In this document: one piece after another, positions 55,690-64,000 of the stretch | Numbering within the stretch: the stretch's first letter is position 1 | Layout of the letters: every line of letters starts with the position of its first letter | Assembly (NCBI RefSeq): GCF_030503675.1 | Contig: NZ_CP129964.1 | Coordinates: 3,470,457-3,534,456 of the forward strand | Direction of reading: 5' to 3' | Source of the DNA: Lutimonas zeaxanthinifaciens | GTDB lineage: Bacteria; Bacteroidota; Bacteroidia; Flavobacteriales; Flavobacteriaceae | Length of the DNA stretch: 64,000 nucleotides | Translations under genes and position numbers: made by a program | Notes under the pieces: generated by a model | The model's database searches: none | Told to the model about the DNA's origin: nothing | Seen by the model: only the letters and a program-made list of their open reading frames with translations

Positions 55690-57366
55690 ATGAAAATTAT
55701 CAAAGACCACAAATTTCAGTTTTTCTCACTCCTTATTTTGTTTTTTATTCTAAACTTCCTGCAAAGCAGTATTACATTATTGTTCGAGGATGAGGCTTAT
55801 TACTATGTGTGGTCCAAGGATCTCGCTTTCGGTTATTTTGATCACCCTCCAATGGTAGCGCTTTGGGCTGCTATTGGGCAATTTTTTTCTGAGGGTGAAT
55901 TAGGTGTTCGAATGCTTAGCGCCGTTAGTTTTTCAACTATGGTATGGTTGATTTGGTCTATGATTGACCTTAAAGACAAGTGGAACCATGTTATTCTCTT
56001 TTTTCTTTTGATCGTTTCCCTCGCTTTTTGGCAGGTTTTTGGTTTTATCATGACCCCGGACACTCCTTTACTTCTGTTTTCAGCGTTATTTTTATTAGCC
56101 TATAAACGCTTTCTAGATAAAGATTCAATTTTCAACACACTTTTACTGGGATTTGCAATGGCCGGAATGCTTTACAGTAAGTATCATGGCATACTGGTAA
56201 TTGTTTTTGTTGTTCTTTCAAACCTTAAACTATTTAGAAAACCAAGGTTTTGGATGGCGAGTATTTTTGGCTTTGTTTTGTTTGTCCCTCATTTGCTCTG
56301 GCAATATGAGAATGGATTTCCGTCTTTTATTTATCATTTAAAAGAAAGAAACAAGAAACCTTATAATTTCGGGAAAACACTGCTTCATTTTGTGAATATG
56401 ATCGCTATTGTAGGAATTACCTTCCCAGTTATCTACAATGCTTTTTTAAAACAAAAAACCAATAACCTCTTTGAAAAGTCTTTGAAATACATTGTTTATG
56501 GCTTTTTTGTCTTTTTCCTGATCAGTACATTTAGCTCAGAACCTCAGGCCCAATGGGTGATTGTTATATCTATCCCTCTTGTTTTAATTGTTTTTCCTTT
56601 TCTGGTCAGAGAACTTAAGGCGCGACGTTGGCTATATATTCTTGGCCTGATTCAATTAGCTATTCTTTTGACAGCAAGAGCTTTTTTCGCATTTCCATCA
56701 ATTTCTCCTGTACCCCTTGAGCCTCACTTATCAATGCAATGGATCCCGGAACTGAAAATGAAAACAGAATCAAGGCCTCTGGTATTTGTAAATAACTACA
56801 GTGAAGCTTCACTTTATAATTTTTACACCGGAGTACAAACTCATTCTTATAGTATTTTAAAAGGGCGTAAGAGTCAATACGATCTTCTTGATTTTGAGGA
56901 GAATATGCAGGGATCGAATATTTATTCCGTAAGTAAATATAAATCTGATCTGCCCGAAATAGCCTCAAGGACCGGACGTATATATTATGGCAAACCTATA
57001 GACAATTATCATACTTTTGAAAAAGTAAAATGTGTGATGGATAAAAATCAATTAAACATTGTCCAGGGTTTAAACACAATTGAGTTTACATTGACGAACG
57101 ATTATGAACGAACCATTGTTTTTGATCATGTGGATTTGGTGGGCGTTTTTCAAGGTTCGAAGAATAAAATCATATTAACAGTGCCTTTGCAGGCTGCCAA
57201 AATAGATCCGATTGAGGCAAATGAAAAAAGGAAAATAACAGCAAGTTTTAACCTAACCGAAATGCCATCTTCAGAAATGTTGACATTTAGGATTGCTCTT
57301 GATTTTTACAAACTTATGGAGGGTTTTCAGGGTAATAAGGTCAGAGTGGAAATCAAAAACAAATAA
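55690..57366 (+). CDS. GT39/ArnT-like membrane glycosyltransferase
   Basis: This 558-residue protein (from ATG 55690) has about ten to eleven hydrophobic helices in its first 350 residues and a soluble periplasmic C-terminal part. The first loop carries LFEDEAYYYVWSKDL and FGYFDHPPMVAL, the acidic D/E pair and DHPP motif of GT39/ArnT-type enzymes, which take a sugar from a polyprenyl phosphate donor. The neighbouring, divergent DPM1-like gene could supply that donor. The acceptor is unknown. It starts a plus-strand operon with DUF4271 and hemD genes, the next starting 9 bases on. Confidence 0.87.
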   Translation: MKIIKDHKFQFFSLLILFFILNFLQSSITLLFEDEAYYYVWSKDLAFGYFDHPPMVALWAAIGQFFSEGELGVRMLSAVSFSTMVWLIWSMIDLKDKWNHVILFFLLIVSLAFWQVFGFIMTPDTPLLLFSALFLLAYKRFLDKDSIFNTLLLGFAMAGMLYSKYHGILVIVFVVLSNLKLFRKPRFWMASIFGFVLFVPHLLWQYENGFPSFIYHLKERNKKPYNFGKTLLHFVNMIAIVGITFPVIYNAFLKQKTNNLFEKSLKYIVYGFFVFFLISTFSSEPQAQWVIVISIPLVLIVFPFLVRELKARRWLYILGLIQLAILLTARAFFAFPSISPVPLEPHLSMQWIPELKMKTESRPLVFVNNYSEASLYNFYTGVQTHSYSILKGRKSQYDLLDFEENMQGSNIYSVSKYKSDLPEIASRTGRIYYGKPIDNYHTFEKVKCVMDKNQLNIVQGLNTIEFTLTNDYERTIVFDHVDLVGVFQGSKNKIILTVPLQAAKIDPIEANEKRKITASFNLTEMPSSEMLTFRIALDFYKLMEGFQGNKVRVEIKNK

Positions 57367-57375
57367 ATTCGAAAA

Positions 57376-58038
57376 ATGTTTGAGGGAATTGAAAGAATAT
57401 CTGTTTCGAGTGATTGGATCACTTTGATTTTTCTTACTGTTTTGATACTTGTTGCCGTTCTGCAATTCAATTTTTCCGAAAGGTTTTCCAAGCTTTTCTC
57501 TTTAATTTATTCTGAAAAATATTACACTGATTTTTACAAAAGCAGGCCATTAATTTTTAATTGGTTTCATGTAATTTTCTTTTTTATCATAATTTTTAAC
57601 ATTTCAATGGCACTTTATTTTGCCTTAAACTCCTTTAAAGGGCCGGTCGAAAATGATTCATTTTACCTTTATTCCAAATTACTTATTATGACGAGTTTGT
57701 ACTTTGGTATTCGATATATTCTAGGTTATTTTCTTGCTTATATTTTTGAATTAGAAGAAGGTCAAAATTATTTTACATTCCTAAAAATCAGTAATTTAGC
57801 ACTTATTTCTATATTAGTTTTTCCGCTTCTTGTTCTGGCCAATTACAGCGCAGGTGTTTTTCATAAGTTCTTGATAACTTTCGGATTAGTGGTCTCCGTT
57901 GCAATTGCTTTATTTCGTTACTTTGTATTGATCAAAAATGAAAAGTTAAGTTTTAACAATATTTTCTATTTATTTTTGTACCTTTGCGCCCTTGAATTAG
58001 CCCCCTTTATAGTTATTTATAAACTGTTTGTTGATTAA
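57376..58038 (+). CDS. DUF4271 membrane protein
   Basis: This 220-residue protein has about six to seven membrane helices and fits DUF4271, a Bacteroidota family usually found next to hemD. No catalytic motif is visible. The gene lies 9 bases after the GT39 gene and 11 before hemD. Function is unknown. Confidence 0.85.
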   Translation: MFEGIERISVSSDWITLIFLTVLILVAVLQFNFSERFSKLFSLIYSEKYYTDFYKSRPLIFNWFHVIFFFIIIFNISMALYFALNSFKGPVENDSFYLYSKLLIMTSLYFGIRYILGYFLAYIFELEEGQNYFTFLKISNLALISILVFPLLVLANYSAGVFHKFLITFGLVVSVAIALFRYFVLIKNEKLSFNNIFYLFLYLCALELAPFIVIYKLFVD

Positions 58039-58049
58039 AACAAGATTAT

Positions 58050-58793
58050 ATGAAAGTAAAAACTATACTCGTTTCGCAACCAGCACCCAAGGCAGCTCAA
58101 TCTCCTTATTTTGATTTGATGAATAAACAAAAAGTGAAAATTGATTTTCGCTCGTTCATTCATGTTGAAGGAGAAACGTCTCGAGAGGTAAGAAATCAAA
58201 AAATTGATTTTTTGAGCTTTTCTGCTGTGATCTTTACAAGTAGAAATGCCGTGGATCACTATTTTAGACTTGCTGAAGAGATGAGGGTTACAATTCCGGA
58301 TGACATGAAGTATTTTTGTTTATCTGAAGCTGTGGCGTTTTATTTACAAAAGTATGTTGTTTACAGAAAGCGTAAAATTTACGTTGGAACCCGAACATTT
58401 GATGATTTAATGCCTTTGATTAAAAAGCATAAGTCGGAAAAATTCCTTTTACCGAGTTCAGACAAGGTGAAACAGACGATGATTGACAAGATGAATAGCC
58501 TGAACGTTGAATGGAAAAGAGCCGTATTATTCAAAACCGTTGTCAGTGACTTGTCAGATCTTGAAAATGTTTTTTATGACATTCTGGTTTTCTTTAGTCC
58601 TAGCGGAATTAAATCGCTGTTCGAGAATTTCCCTTCTTTTAAACAAAATGATACAAGAATTGCAGTTTTCGGAAATTCAACCGTAAAAGCAGCTGAAGAA
58701 GCAGGTTTAAAAATTGATATTGCTGCTCCTTCAAAAGAAACACCGTCCATGACAATGGCTTTAGAAAAATATATCAAAGAGGTGAATAAGTAA
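58050..58793 (+). CDS. hemD: Uroporphyrinogen-III synthase
   Basis: HemD cyclises hydroxymethylbilane to uroporphyrinogen III in haem synthesis. The 247-residue protein has the two-domain pattern of the family: ILVSQPAPKAAQSPYFDLMNK at the start (split region 5-27), AVIFTSRNAVDHYFRLA near 63-79, the VFFSPSGIKSLFENF stretch near 181-195 and a terminal FGNSTVKAAEEAGL. HemD is poorly conserved, but this set and the DUF4271 neighbour support the call. A terminator follows at 58813. Confidence 0.88.
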   Translation: MKVKTILVSQPAPKAAQSPYFDLMNKQKVKIDFRSFIHVEGETSREVRNQKIDFLSFSAVIFTSRNAVDHYFRLAEEMRVTIPDDMKYFCLSEAVAFYLQKYVVYRKRKIYVGTRTFDDLMPLIKKHKSEKFLLPSSDKVKQTMIDKMNSLNVEWKRAVLFKTVVSDLSDLENVFYDILVFFSPSGIKSLFENFPSFKQNDTRIAVFGNSTVKAAEEAGLKIDIAAPSKETPSMTMALEKYIKEVNK

Positions 58794-58812
58794 ACCTTTG
58801 TGATCAAATATA

Positions 58813-58842
58813 AAAAAAGCGACTTTTTCAAGTCGCTTTTTT
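58813..58842. terminator. Bidirectional terminator between hemD and recA
   Basis: AAAAAAGCGACTT pairs with AAGTCGCTTTTTT around TTTC. A- and T-runs flank it on both sides, so it can stop both convergent genes. Confidence 0.87.
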
Positions 58843-58845
58843 GTT

Positions 58846-59850
58846 TTAGCTTGTTTTGATTGCCTCGGTTATCTTGGTTTCCAATTCTTCTGCTAATTCG
58901 GGGTTGTCTCCAATTAAGGATTTGACCGCATCTCTTCCCTGCCCCAGTTTAGTATCTCCATAACTAAACCAGGAACCACTCTTCTTAATGATTTCCAGTT
59001 CGACCCCAAGATCAAGAATTTCTCCAACTTTAGAAACTCCCTGACCATACATAATATCAAACTCAGTTGTCTGAAATGGCGGAGCCACTTTATTCTTGAC
59101 CACTTTTACCTTGGCTCTGTTCCCAAGGATCTTGTCACCATCCTTTATTTGCGTTCTCCTCCTGATATCCAACCGAACCGAAGCGTAAAACTTCAATGCG
59201 TTACCACCTGTTGTCGTTTCAGGATTCCCAAACATCACCCCAATTTTTTCCCTTAGTTGATTGATAAAAATTACGGTACAATTGGTTTTGTTAATGGTTG
59301 CTGTAAGCTTTCTAAGAGCCTGAGACATTAACCTTGCATGTAAGCCCATTTTAGAATCTCCCATCTCACCTTCAATTTCACTTTTGGGCGTTAATGCGGC
59401 AACTGAGTCAATGATCACGATATCAACAGCTCCCGAACTGATCAAATTATCAGCAATTTCCAAGGCCTGCTCACCATAATCAGGTTGTGAAATGATCAGG
59501 TTGTCAATATCCACACCTAAATTTGCAGCGTAAAAACGGTCAAAAGCATGTTCCGCATCAATAAAAGCGGCAATTCCTCCTGCTTTTTGAGCTTCAGCCA
59601 TCGCATGTAATGCAAGGGTGGTTTTCCCAGAAGATTCCGGCCCAAAAATCTCAATAACTCTGCCCTTTGGGTAACCTCCAACTCCTAAAGCAAGATCCAG
59701 GCCCAGTGATCCTGAAGGAATTACTTCAATATTCTCGTTTGCAACATCCCCCATTTTCATTACAGAACCTTTCCCATAAGTTTTGTCCAGTTTATCAAGA
59801 GTAAGCTGTAATGCCTTTAGTTTTGCGGTTTTTTCTTTATCTTCTGCCAT
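58846..59850 (-). CDS. recA: Recombinase RecA
   Basis: RecA pairs homologous DNA, drives recombination repair and triggers the SOS response. The 334-residue protein has Walker [10 protein letters not shown] (70-78), the Walker B strand [20 protein letters not shown] near 140-159, [26 protein letters not shown] for loop L2, and a normal length. In transformation it is loaded by DprA, whose gene is also in this window. The upstream 259 bases to the next gene hold no clear -7 match; the closest, TATTTTAG, differs at the last two bases. Confidence 0.97.
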   Translation of the reverse strand: MAEDKEKTAKLKALQLTLDKLDKTYGKGSVMKMGDVANENIEVIPSGSLGLDLALGVGGYPKGRVIEIFGPESSGKTTLALHAMAEAQKAGGIAAFIDAEHAFDRFYAANLGVDIDNLIISQPDYGEQALEIADNLISSGAVDIVIIDSVAALTPKSEIEGEMGDSKMGLHARLMSQALRKLTATINKTNCTVIFINQLREKIGVMFGNPETTTGGNALKFYASVRLDIRRRTQIKDGDKILGNRAKVKVVKNKVAPPFQTTEFDIMYGQGVSKVGEILDLGVELEIIKKSGSWFSYGDTKLGQGRDAVKSLIGDNPELAEELETKITEAIKTS

Positions 59851-60109
59851 AATCGATCGTAATATTTATCTTATTTCTTTTTAATTCAACGGTAGCTAAA
59901 ATAGGAATTTTTACGGGTAATAATTCCCCTCAACCCTAACTTAATTATTAACAATTCTATGTCAGAATCCCTATCATTTCCAGCGGTCAGCTATTTATAA
60001 AAAAAATTCATCAAGGTAAACCAAAGTCAGAGAATATTTTGAGTACTCAAAAGCTTTAAAGAATAATTCTTATTAGACTCTGTTTTATTCACTAACTTTA
60101 TTAGTAATT

Positions 60110-60946
60110 ATGAAAATTTCTTATTTAAAAATATTTCTGATTTATAGTTTTGTTTTTTCAATGGCTGGATATGCTCAGGAAGTTGAGCAAGTTGTTGATA
60201 AACCTGTAGAATCTGAAGAAGCAAAACTGGCTAAGGCAGCCCAAAATCCGGTTGCTGCCATATACAGCTTACCGTTTCAGAATAACACAACTTTTAATGT
60301 AGGTCAATTAAACAGAACTCAAAATGTATTGAATATTCAACCTGTTATCCCTATTGGTTTGAGTGAGGGTATTAACCTAATAAACAGGATAATATTACCC
60401 GTTATAACACAACCTTATGGAGATAATGGAACTAATTCATCCACTGGGATCGGCGATATAAGTTATACGGCCTGGTTATCTCCAACCAAAGCATCTAAAT
60501 TAATTTGGGGTGTAGGACCTGTTCTTCAGATCCCAACCTCGTCTACAGCAGATGAATTTGGTTCCAGAGAATTTGGTATCGGTCCGTCAATAGTTGCCCT
60601 TACAACGATCGATAAGTGGGTTGCAGGTGTTGTCATTAATAATGTATGGACTTTTGGTGATGTAGGGGAAAATAAATTTCTTTTTCAATATTTTGTCAAT
60701 TATAACTTACCCAAAGCTGTTTATATAGTTTCTGCACCTATACTGACCGCAAATTGGAATGCTGAAAGCGGGCAACAGTGGATCGTTCCTTTTGGAGGGG
60801 GTGTTGGTAAAGTTTTTAAAATAGGTAAACAGCCAATTAATGTTAATGCTCAAGGTTATTATAATGCTGTTAGGCCAGATGGATGGGGTGACTGGCAAAT
60901 GAGGGTTCAGGCTCAACTAATGTTTCCAAAAAAACCGAAAAAATAA
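60110..60946 (+). CDS. Outer-membrane beta-barrel-like protein (often labelled neuromedin U)
   Basis: This 278-residue protein has a signal peptide (hydrophobic 8-22, YAQ) and a short charged linker, then strands that suggest an outer-membrane barrel: NLINRIILPVITQP, GIGDISYTAWLSPTKASK and LIWGVGPVLQIPTSS. Homologues are often labelled neuromedin U, a name without functional meaning in bacteria, and the family resembles outer-membrane transport proteins. It stands alone between divergent recA and a convergent GNAT gene. Cargo or role is unknown. Confidence 0.78.
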   Translation: MKISYLKIFLIYSFVFSMAGYAQEVEQVVDKPVESEEAKLAKAAQNPVAAIYSLPFQNNTTFNVGQLNRTQNVLNIQPVIPIGLSEGINLINRIILPVITQPYGDNGTNSSTGIGDISYTAWLSPTKASKLIWGVGPVLQIPTSSTADEFGSREFGIGPSIVALTTIDKWVAGVVINNVWTFGDVGENKFLFQYFVNYNLPKAVYIVSAPILTANWNAESGQQWIVPFGGGVGKVFKIGKQPINVNAQGYYNAVRPDGWGDWQMRVQAQLMFPKKPKK

Positions 60947-60960
60947 AGACAAAAATCTTT

Positions 60961-61413
60961 TTAAGAATTAATTTCCTTGATCATATACATATGAGGAATT
61001 CCATCTTCCATGTAATGATGTCCGGTTGAAATAAATCCAAGTGACTCATAGAATTTTTGGAGATAGGTCTGTGCCCCAATTTTAATCTTTTTAACCTGAA
61101 ATAACCTGATCAAAGATTCCACAGATCCTTTCATTAGCTCAAACCCTATTCCATCCTTTCTAAAATCCTTATGAACCACAACCCTGCCAATTGCTGCTTC
61201 TTCATAATAATCTCCAGGCGCAAACAATCGGGTATAAGCAATAATTTTACCATCATCCGTCGTACCAAAAAAATGATAGGCAATTTGATCTTTATCATCT
61301 AGTTCAGGATAAGGGCAATCCTGTTCCACAACAAATATGTTAATTCGAAGCTGAATAATATCATGGAACTCTTCCAATGACAGATCATTAAATTTCTTTA
61401 AGTTCCATTTCAT
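60961..61413 (-). CDS. GNAT acetyltransferase, ElaA-like
   Basis: This 150-residue protein fits the ElaA branch of GNAT acetyltransferases: FNDLSLEEFHDIIQLRINIFVVEQ near the start (split here, 9-32), DQIAYHFFG, and the acetyl-CoA loop AIGRVVVHKDFRKDGIGFELM near 74-94. ElaA relatives acetylate small amines, but the substrate of this group is not settled. It follows the cation exporter gene by nine bases on the same strand. Confidence 0.9.
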   Translation of the reverse strand: MKWNLKKFNDLSLEEFHDIIQLRINIFVVEQDCPYPELDDKDQIAYHFFGTTDDGKIIAYTRLFAPGDYYEEAAIGRVVVHKDFRKDGIGFELMKGSVESLIRLFQVKKIKIGAQTYLQKFYESLGFISTGHHYMEDGIPHMYMIKEINS

Positions 61414-61422
61414 ATGTTACTC

Positions 61423-62331
61423 TTAATCCTGAATAATAAAATCTTTATGGTCATCTCTTTCATATTCCGGTTGTAAATTAGAGTGATTAATATGAAATTT
61501 TTCAAACAATATGAGTTCTACCCTGGAACAAATTTCATCAAATTCAGATAATTTTATGTCCTTTTCAAATTCAATATGTGCCTCGAAATGTATATCATGA
61601 TCATTTAACTGCCAAATATGTACATGATGAATATTTTCTATTTCAGGCAATGCAGTAATTTCGTCTTGAATGGCTTGAATTTCTAATCCTTTTGGGGCAA
61701 ATAGCATCAATATCTTTAAAGAATCTATAAATATGCTCCAGCTCATGTAAAAAAGATATAATGAAATTATTATCGTCAAAACTGCATCCAGCCAGTAAAT
61801 CTCATAGTATTTCATCAACAAACCACCAGCAAATACCGCTACTGAGGTTAACATATCTGTAATAAGGTGTAGGTAAGCAGATCTCATATTAAGGTTGTGA
61901 TCTGCATCTTTTCTTAATAACAAAACACTTAAACCATTTGCTAAAATTGCAATTAATGCGAGCCATATAACCAGATTACTCTCTATTTCTGCGGGGTTAT
62001 TTAACCTTTTAACGGCTTCTATAGCCAGAAAAAAAGCAATGACAATTAAAGTCGAGGAATTGATAAAAGCTGCAATAATTTCGGCCCTTTTGAAACCAAA
62101 AGTTTGATGTAGTGTTTGTTTTTTCTTGTTTACTAATAGATTGGCTGAGTAACTTATTATCAATGAAATAACATCAGACAAGTTATGAACCGCATCAGAA
62201 ATTAAAGCCAAACTACCCGAAATAATACCTCCAATAATCTGAGATATCGTAATGATAATATTAAGTACTATGGAGAATAGTAATCTGTTACCCGATAATT
62301 GGCCATGTGAATGTGAATGCTGATGACCCAT
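61423..62331 (-). CDS. Cation diffusion facilitator (CzcD-like)
   Basis: This 302-residue exporter has six helices in residues 12-205 and a C-terminal cytosolic domain (about 210-295) of the metallochaperone-like fold. Helices 2 and 5 carry the metal sites as HNLSD (46-50) and HLITD (155-159), the HxxxD pattern of zinc exporters. The start MGHQHSHSHGQ is a His-rich tail that can bind Zn or Co. It lies six bases after the rpiB stop. Zinc is the likely substrate; cadmium and cobalt are alternatives. Confidence 0.92.
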   Translation of the reverse strand: MGHQHSHSHGQLSGNRLLFSIVLNIIITISQIIGGIISGSLALISDAVHNLSDVISLIISYSANLLVNKKKQTLHQTFGFKRAEIIAAFINSSTLIVIAFFLAIEAVKRLNNPAEIESNLVIWLALIAILANGLSVLLLRKDADHNLNMRSAYLHLITDMLTSVAVFAGGLLMKYYEIYWLDAVLTIIISLYLFYMSWSIFIDSLKILMLFAPKGLEIQAIQDEITALPEIENIHHVHIWQLNDHDIHFEAHIEFEKDIKLSEFDEICSRVELILFEKFHINHSNLQPEYERDDHKDFIIQD

Positions 62332-62337
62332 TTGAAA

Positions 62338-62775
62338 TTAGCAGTTTTCTGTAGGAATTTTATCTATTCTTTTTTGATGCCTTCCTCCTTCAAAATCAGT
62401 ACTTATAAATGTTTTTACAAATTCAATACTGTCATCGAGAGAAACAAAGCGCGCCGGAATACTCAAAATATTAGCATTATTGTGCTGCCTTGCTAGGGCT
62501 GCCAATTCCTTATTCCAGCAAAGTGCAGCTCTTATTTTTTTATGATGATTTGCCGTCATGGCAGCACCATTACCACTTCCACAAATAATGATTCCTAAAT
62601 CTGCTTTTCCTGATTCAACTGCCTCTGCGACGGGATGAATTGTATCCGGATAATCCATACTATCTTCATTATCCGTTCCAAAATTAATAACCTCATTACC
62701 TTTATTCTTCAGATAATTTACAATTTCAAATTTGTAAGAAGTTCCGGCGTGATCATTTCCAATAGCTATAGTCAT
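62338..62775 (-). CDS. rpiB: Ribose 5-phosphate isomerase B
   Basis: RpiB interconverts ribose-5-phosphate and ribulose-5-phosphate. The 145-residue protein, from ATG 62775 (MTIAIGNDHAG), has the normal length and the active-site Cys65 in IICGSGNGAAM, plus His9 and the HNNANILSIPAR segment. A longer reading from 62820 would add 15 hydrophobic residues and is rejected. It heads a minus-strand run with the cation exporter and GNAT genes. LacA/B-type isomerases are close relatives, but RpiB fits best. Confidence 0.93.
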   Translation of the reverse strand: MTIAIGNDHAGTSYKFEIVNYLKNKGNEVINFGTDNEDSMDYPDTIHPVAEAVESGKADLGIIICGSGNGAAMTANHHKKIRAALCWNKELAALARQHNNANILSIPARFVSLDDSIEFVKTFISTDFEGGRHQKRIDKIPTENC

Positions 62776-63319
62776 GTTGTTATTTTTAAACAAAATTACA
62801 TTTATTAAAGTAATAAACATAAAATTATTGAAATGTTAATCCATGTTCCTAGTATATTGATTCCAAACACCTTATAAATTCTGTAAATTGTTGATTAATT
62901 TTTACAGAAAAATGATAAATATATTTTGATTATAACAAAGTAATTTCTATTCCATATAAAATCCATAATTAACAAATTTATTTATAAGTTTTTTAAATTC
63001 ATTTATTAACATATTTTAACATATTTATAAGCAATGAAAATTTTAAATTTTTCAGAAATTTTAAGTGAATAGCTTAATTTTAATTTGTGAATAACTGTTA
63101 AATAAAATTGATTTTTAACTATTTAGGATTTTATTACATGTTAATACTTTTTTAAAAGTCAAAAATCATAATAAAATCCAGTTTTTTTATTGGAGGTATT
63201 AACACACTATCATTAACATCATTCTTTTTTTAAAATTTTAAATAAAATCTTTTATTATTAATATAGATGTTAATAAATCCTGTTAATTAAGAAAAAATAA
63301 AAATTAAATAAAATAGCGC
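62776..63319. other. AT-rich gene-free stretch with clustered ATGTTAAT sites
   Basis: No protein-coding frame of note is present. The sequence is very AT-rich and contains five exact ATGTTAAT copies: plus strand at 62833-62840, 63138-63145 and 63267-63274, minus strand at 63005-63012 and 63212-63219. Near matches sharing TGTTAA lie at 62969, 63016, 63096, 63199 and 63281. One TGTGAATAA (63086-63094) is a single mismatch from a DnaA box. This could be regulatory DNA, a protein-binding array or chance in AT-rich sequence. Confidence 0.6.
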
Positions 63320-63481
63320 TTAGACTTGATCAGAAGCTAGTCTAAAGTCCAGAGCGGTAGTTTCTGTAGTTTGGGAGCACTCAACTTGCTTAAACGTATA
63401 ATCAATACTTTTTTTTGCAGCAAATAAGCTTAAACCGAAGATAAGGATGCAAAGAATGATTATTTTAACGATGGGCTTCAT
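63320..63481 (-). CDS. Small exported or membrane protein
   Basis: This 53-residue frame starts at ATG 63481 with a strong hydrophobic signal or anchor: basic MKPIVK, then IIILCILIFGLSLFA (7-21), followed by AKKSIDY and a polar tail rich in Thr and Gln. Cys35 is the only Cys in the mature part. It is too short for a longer-frame search and I recognise no family. It lies 48 bases after the lipid-kinase gene on the same strand. A real small gene is likely from the signal-like start, but not certain. Confidence 0.55.
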   Translation of the reverse strand: MKPIVKIIILCILIFGLSLFAAKKSIDYTFKQVECSQTTETTALDFRLASDQV

Positions 63482-63529
63482 ATAACTATAGACGAGGAAC
63501 TTTCTAAAATGTTACAGAAATGTTAAAAT

Positions 63530-64000
63530 TTATGCAATAATAAATTGAATGGCTGAGGTAATTATTTCAAATACTGCGGGTCCTGTATCTATTAATTCCC
63601 CGTCAGCCTGTATATAATAGTTTTGATTAGTATAAACTTCAATTTTTTTCGACCGGTGACACTCGACCTCCCTGATTTTAGCGATTTTACCTTTATACAA
63701 ATTATTCAGATTGCGAATTATCCTTGAAAAAGTAATAGATTCTATTAACGTTATATCAAAAAACCCTTGTTGATGATTCGAATAATCGGTTAATTGCATT
63801 CCACCCCCTGAATATTTGCAGAGACCTATATTCATCATAAATAATTTGTTTTTTTTAACAAGTGAACCCAGGTTATATTCAATTTCGGATTCTTTAAAGG
63901 AGGCAAAACTGGTCAATCCGCCCAACAAATAGGCTAGTTTTTTCCATTTCCTATATTTTTCAATGTTTTTGACTACATAAGCATCGAATCCCAGTCCTGC
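63530..64000 (-). CDS. Diacylglycerol/lipid kinase family protein (5' part outside the window)
   Basis: Only the last 156 codons are present; the gene runs off the right edge. The visible sequence begins AGLGFDAYVVKNIEKYRKWK, matching the Gly-x-Gly-Phe-Asp-Ala stretch of the DagK/YegS C-terminal domain, and ends with a beta-rich region with YIQADGELIDTG, typical of the family's DGE motif. These enzymes phosphorylate diacylglycerol or related lipids. The catalytic N-terminal part lies outside, so specificity is open. Confidence 0.87.
   Translation of the reverse strand, partial: AGLGFDAYVVKNIEKYRKWKKLAYLLGGLTSFASFKESEIEYNLGSLVKKNKLFMMNIGLCKYSGGGMQLTDYSNHQQGFFDITLIESITFSRIIRNLNNLYKGKIAKIREVECHRSKKIEVYTNQNYYIQADGELIDTGPAVFEIITSAIQFIIA

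Noticed and set aside
62338..62820. Longer start for rpiB
   Set aside because: The extra 15 residues precede the conserved MTIAIGNDHAG start and are not typical of the family.
62776..63319. Replication origin
   Set aside because: The stretch is AT-rich and has one near-match to a DnaA box, but no cluster of such boxes and no dnaA or other origin gene nearby.

Overview
The window reads as a chromosome segment from a member of the Bacteroidota, most likely the Flavobacteriaceae. The evidence is the gene families (DUF4292, DUF4296, DUF4271 and HU-CCDC81/SPOR proteins, a three-gene sdh operon with a fused membrane subunit, and a TonB receptor with a carboxypeptidase-like N-terminal domain), the AT-rich DNA, and repeated Bacteroidota-type -7 promoter boxes (TAnnTTTG). 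No tRNA, rRNA, CRISPR array, insertion sequence or prophage gene was recognised. Most of the window is housekeeping DNA in short operons.

Layout. 1-4.1 kb: queD (cut by the left edge), kbl, a small unknown gene, dprA, and an HU/SPOR cell-envelope protein. 4.1-11.7 kb: a thioesterase, then a minus-strand operon of comEC, a nucleotidyltransferase, a TPR protein, a DUF4292 lipoprotein, an EnvC-like protein and a fructosamine-kinase-like gene. 11.7-16.3 kb: a MATE exporter, an exported unknown protein, and the surE - small membrane protein - lpxB operon. 16.5-26 kb: a Tsp/Prc protease, tilS-dsbD, a DUF3108 protein, an M23 lipoprotein and pgi. 26-32.1 kb: a TonB receptor, a four-helix membrane protein, an acyltransferase, and a probable omega-amidase/methionine aminotransferase pair. 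32.4-39.2 kb: a tricorn-like protease and sdhCAB. 39.2-42.8 kb: an ECF sigma factor with a zinc-type anti-sigma, cardiolipin synthase, an O-methyltransferase and a lipoprotein. 42.9-46.5 kb: a Tat-exported epimerase-like protein, a GH43 glycosidase, a DUF6265 protein and a small frameshifted gene. 50.7-60 kb: tyrS, an epimerase, a DUF4296/dihydroorotase/dolichol-P-mannose-synthase-like operon, a GT39-DUF4271-hemD operon, and recA. 60-64 kb: an outer-membrane-type protein, a GNAT, a cation exporter, rpiB, an AT-rich spacer with a repeated motif, and a lipid kinase cut by the right edge.

The most interesting region is 46.5-50.6 kb. It is a compact operon-like cluster holding an unusually short HlyD-type adaptor, a C39-peptidase ABC exporter, a small HTH protein, three tiny genes (58, 55 and 58 codons) and a 77-residue two-helix membrane protein, closed by a perfect-stem terminator. 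All three tiny proteins have a double glycine at residues 22-23 and Glu-Leu at 16-17, which is the leader pattern cut by C39 exporters. I read this as a three-peptide, bacteriocin-like secretion system with a candidate immunity protein. The adaptor has no visible periplasmic hairpin, so outer-membrane passage is unexplained.

Two genes appear to be broken by one base in a homopolymer: the start of comEC (nine A's at 11586-11594) and a 69-residue minus-strand gene (seven T's at 46385-46391). Each could be a real mutation, a slippage switch or a sequence error. Family assignments come from recognition of motifs and overall sequence; no database search was run.
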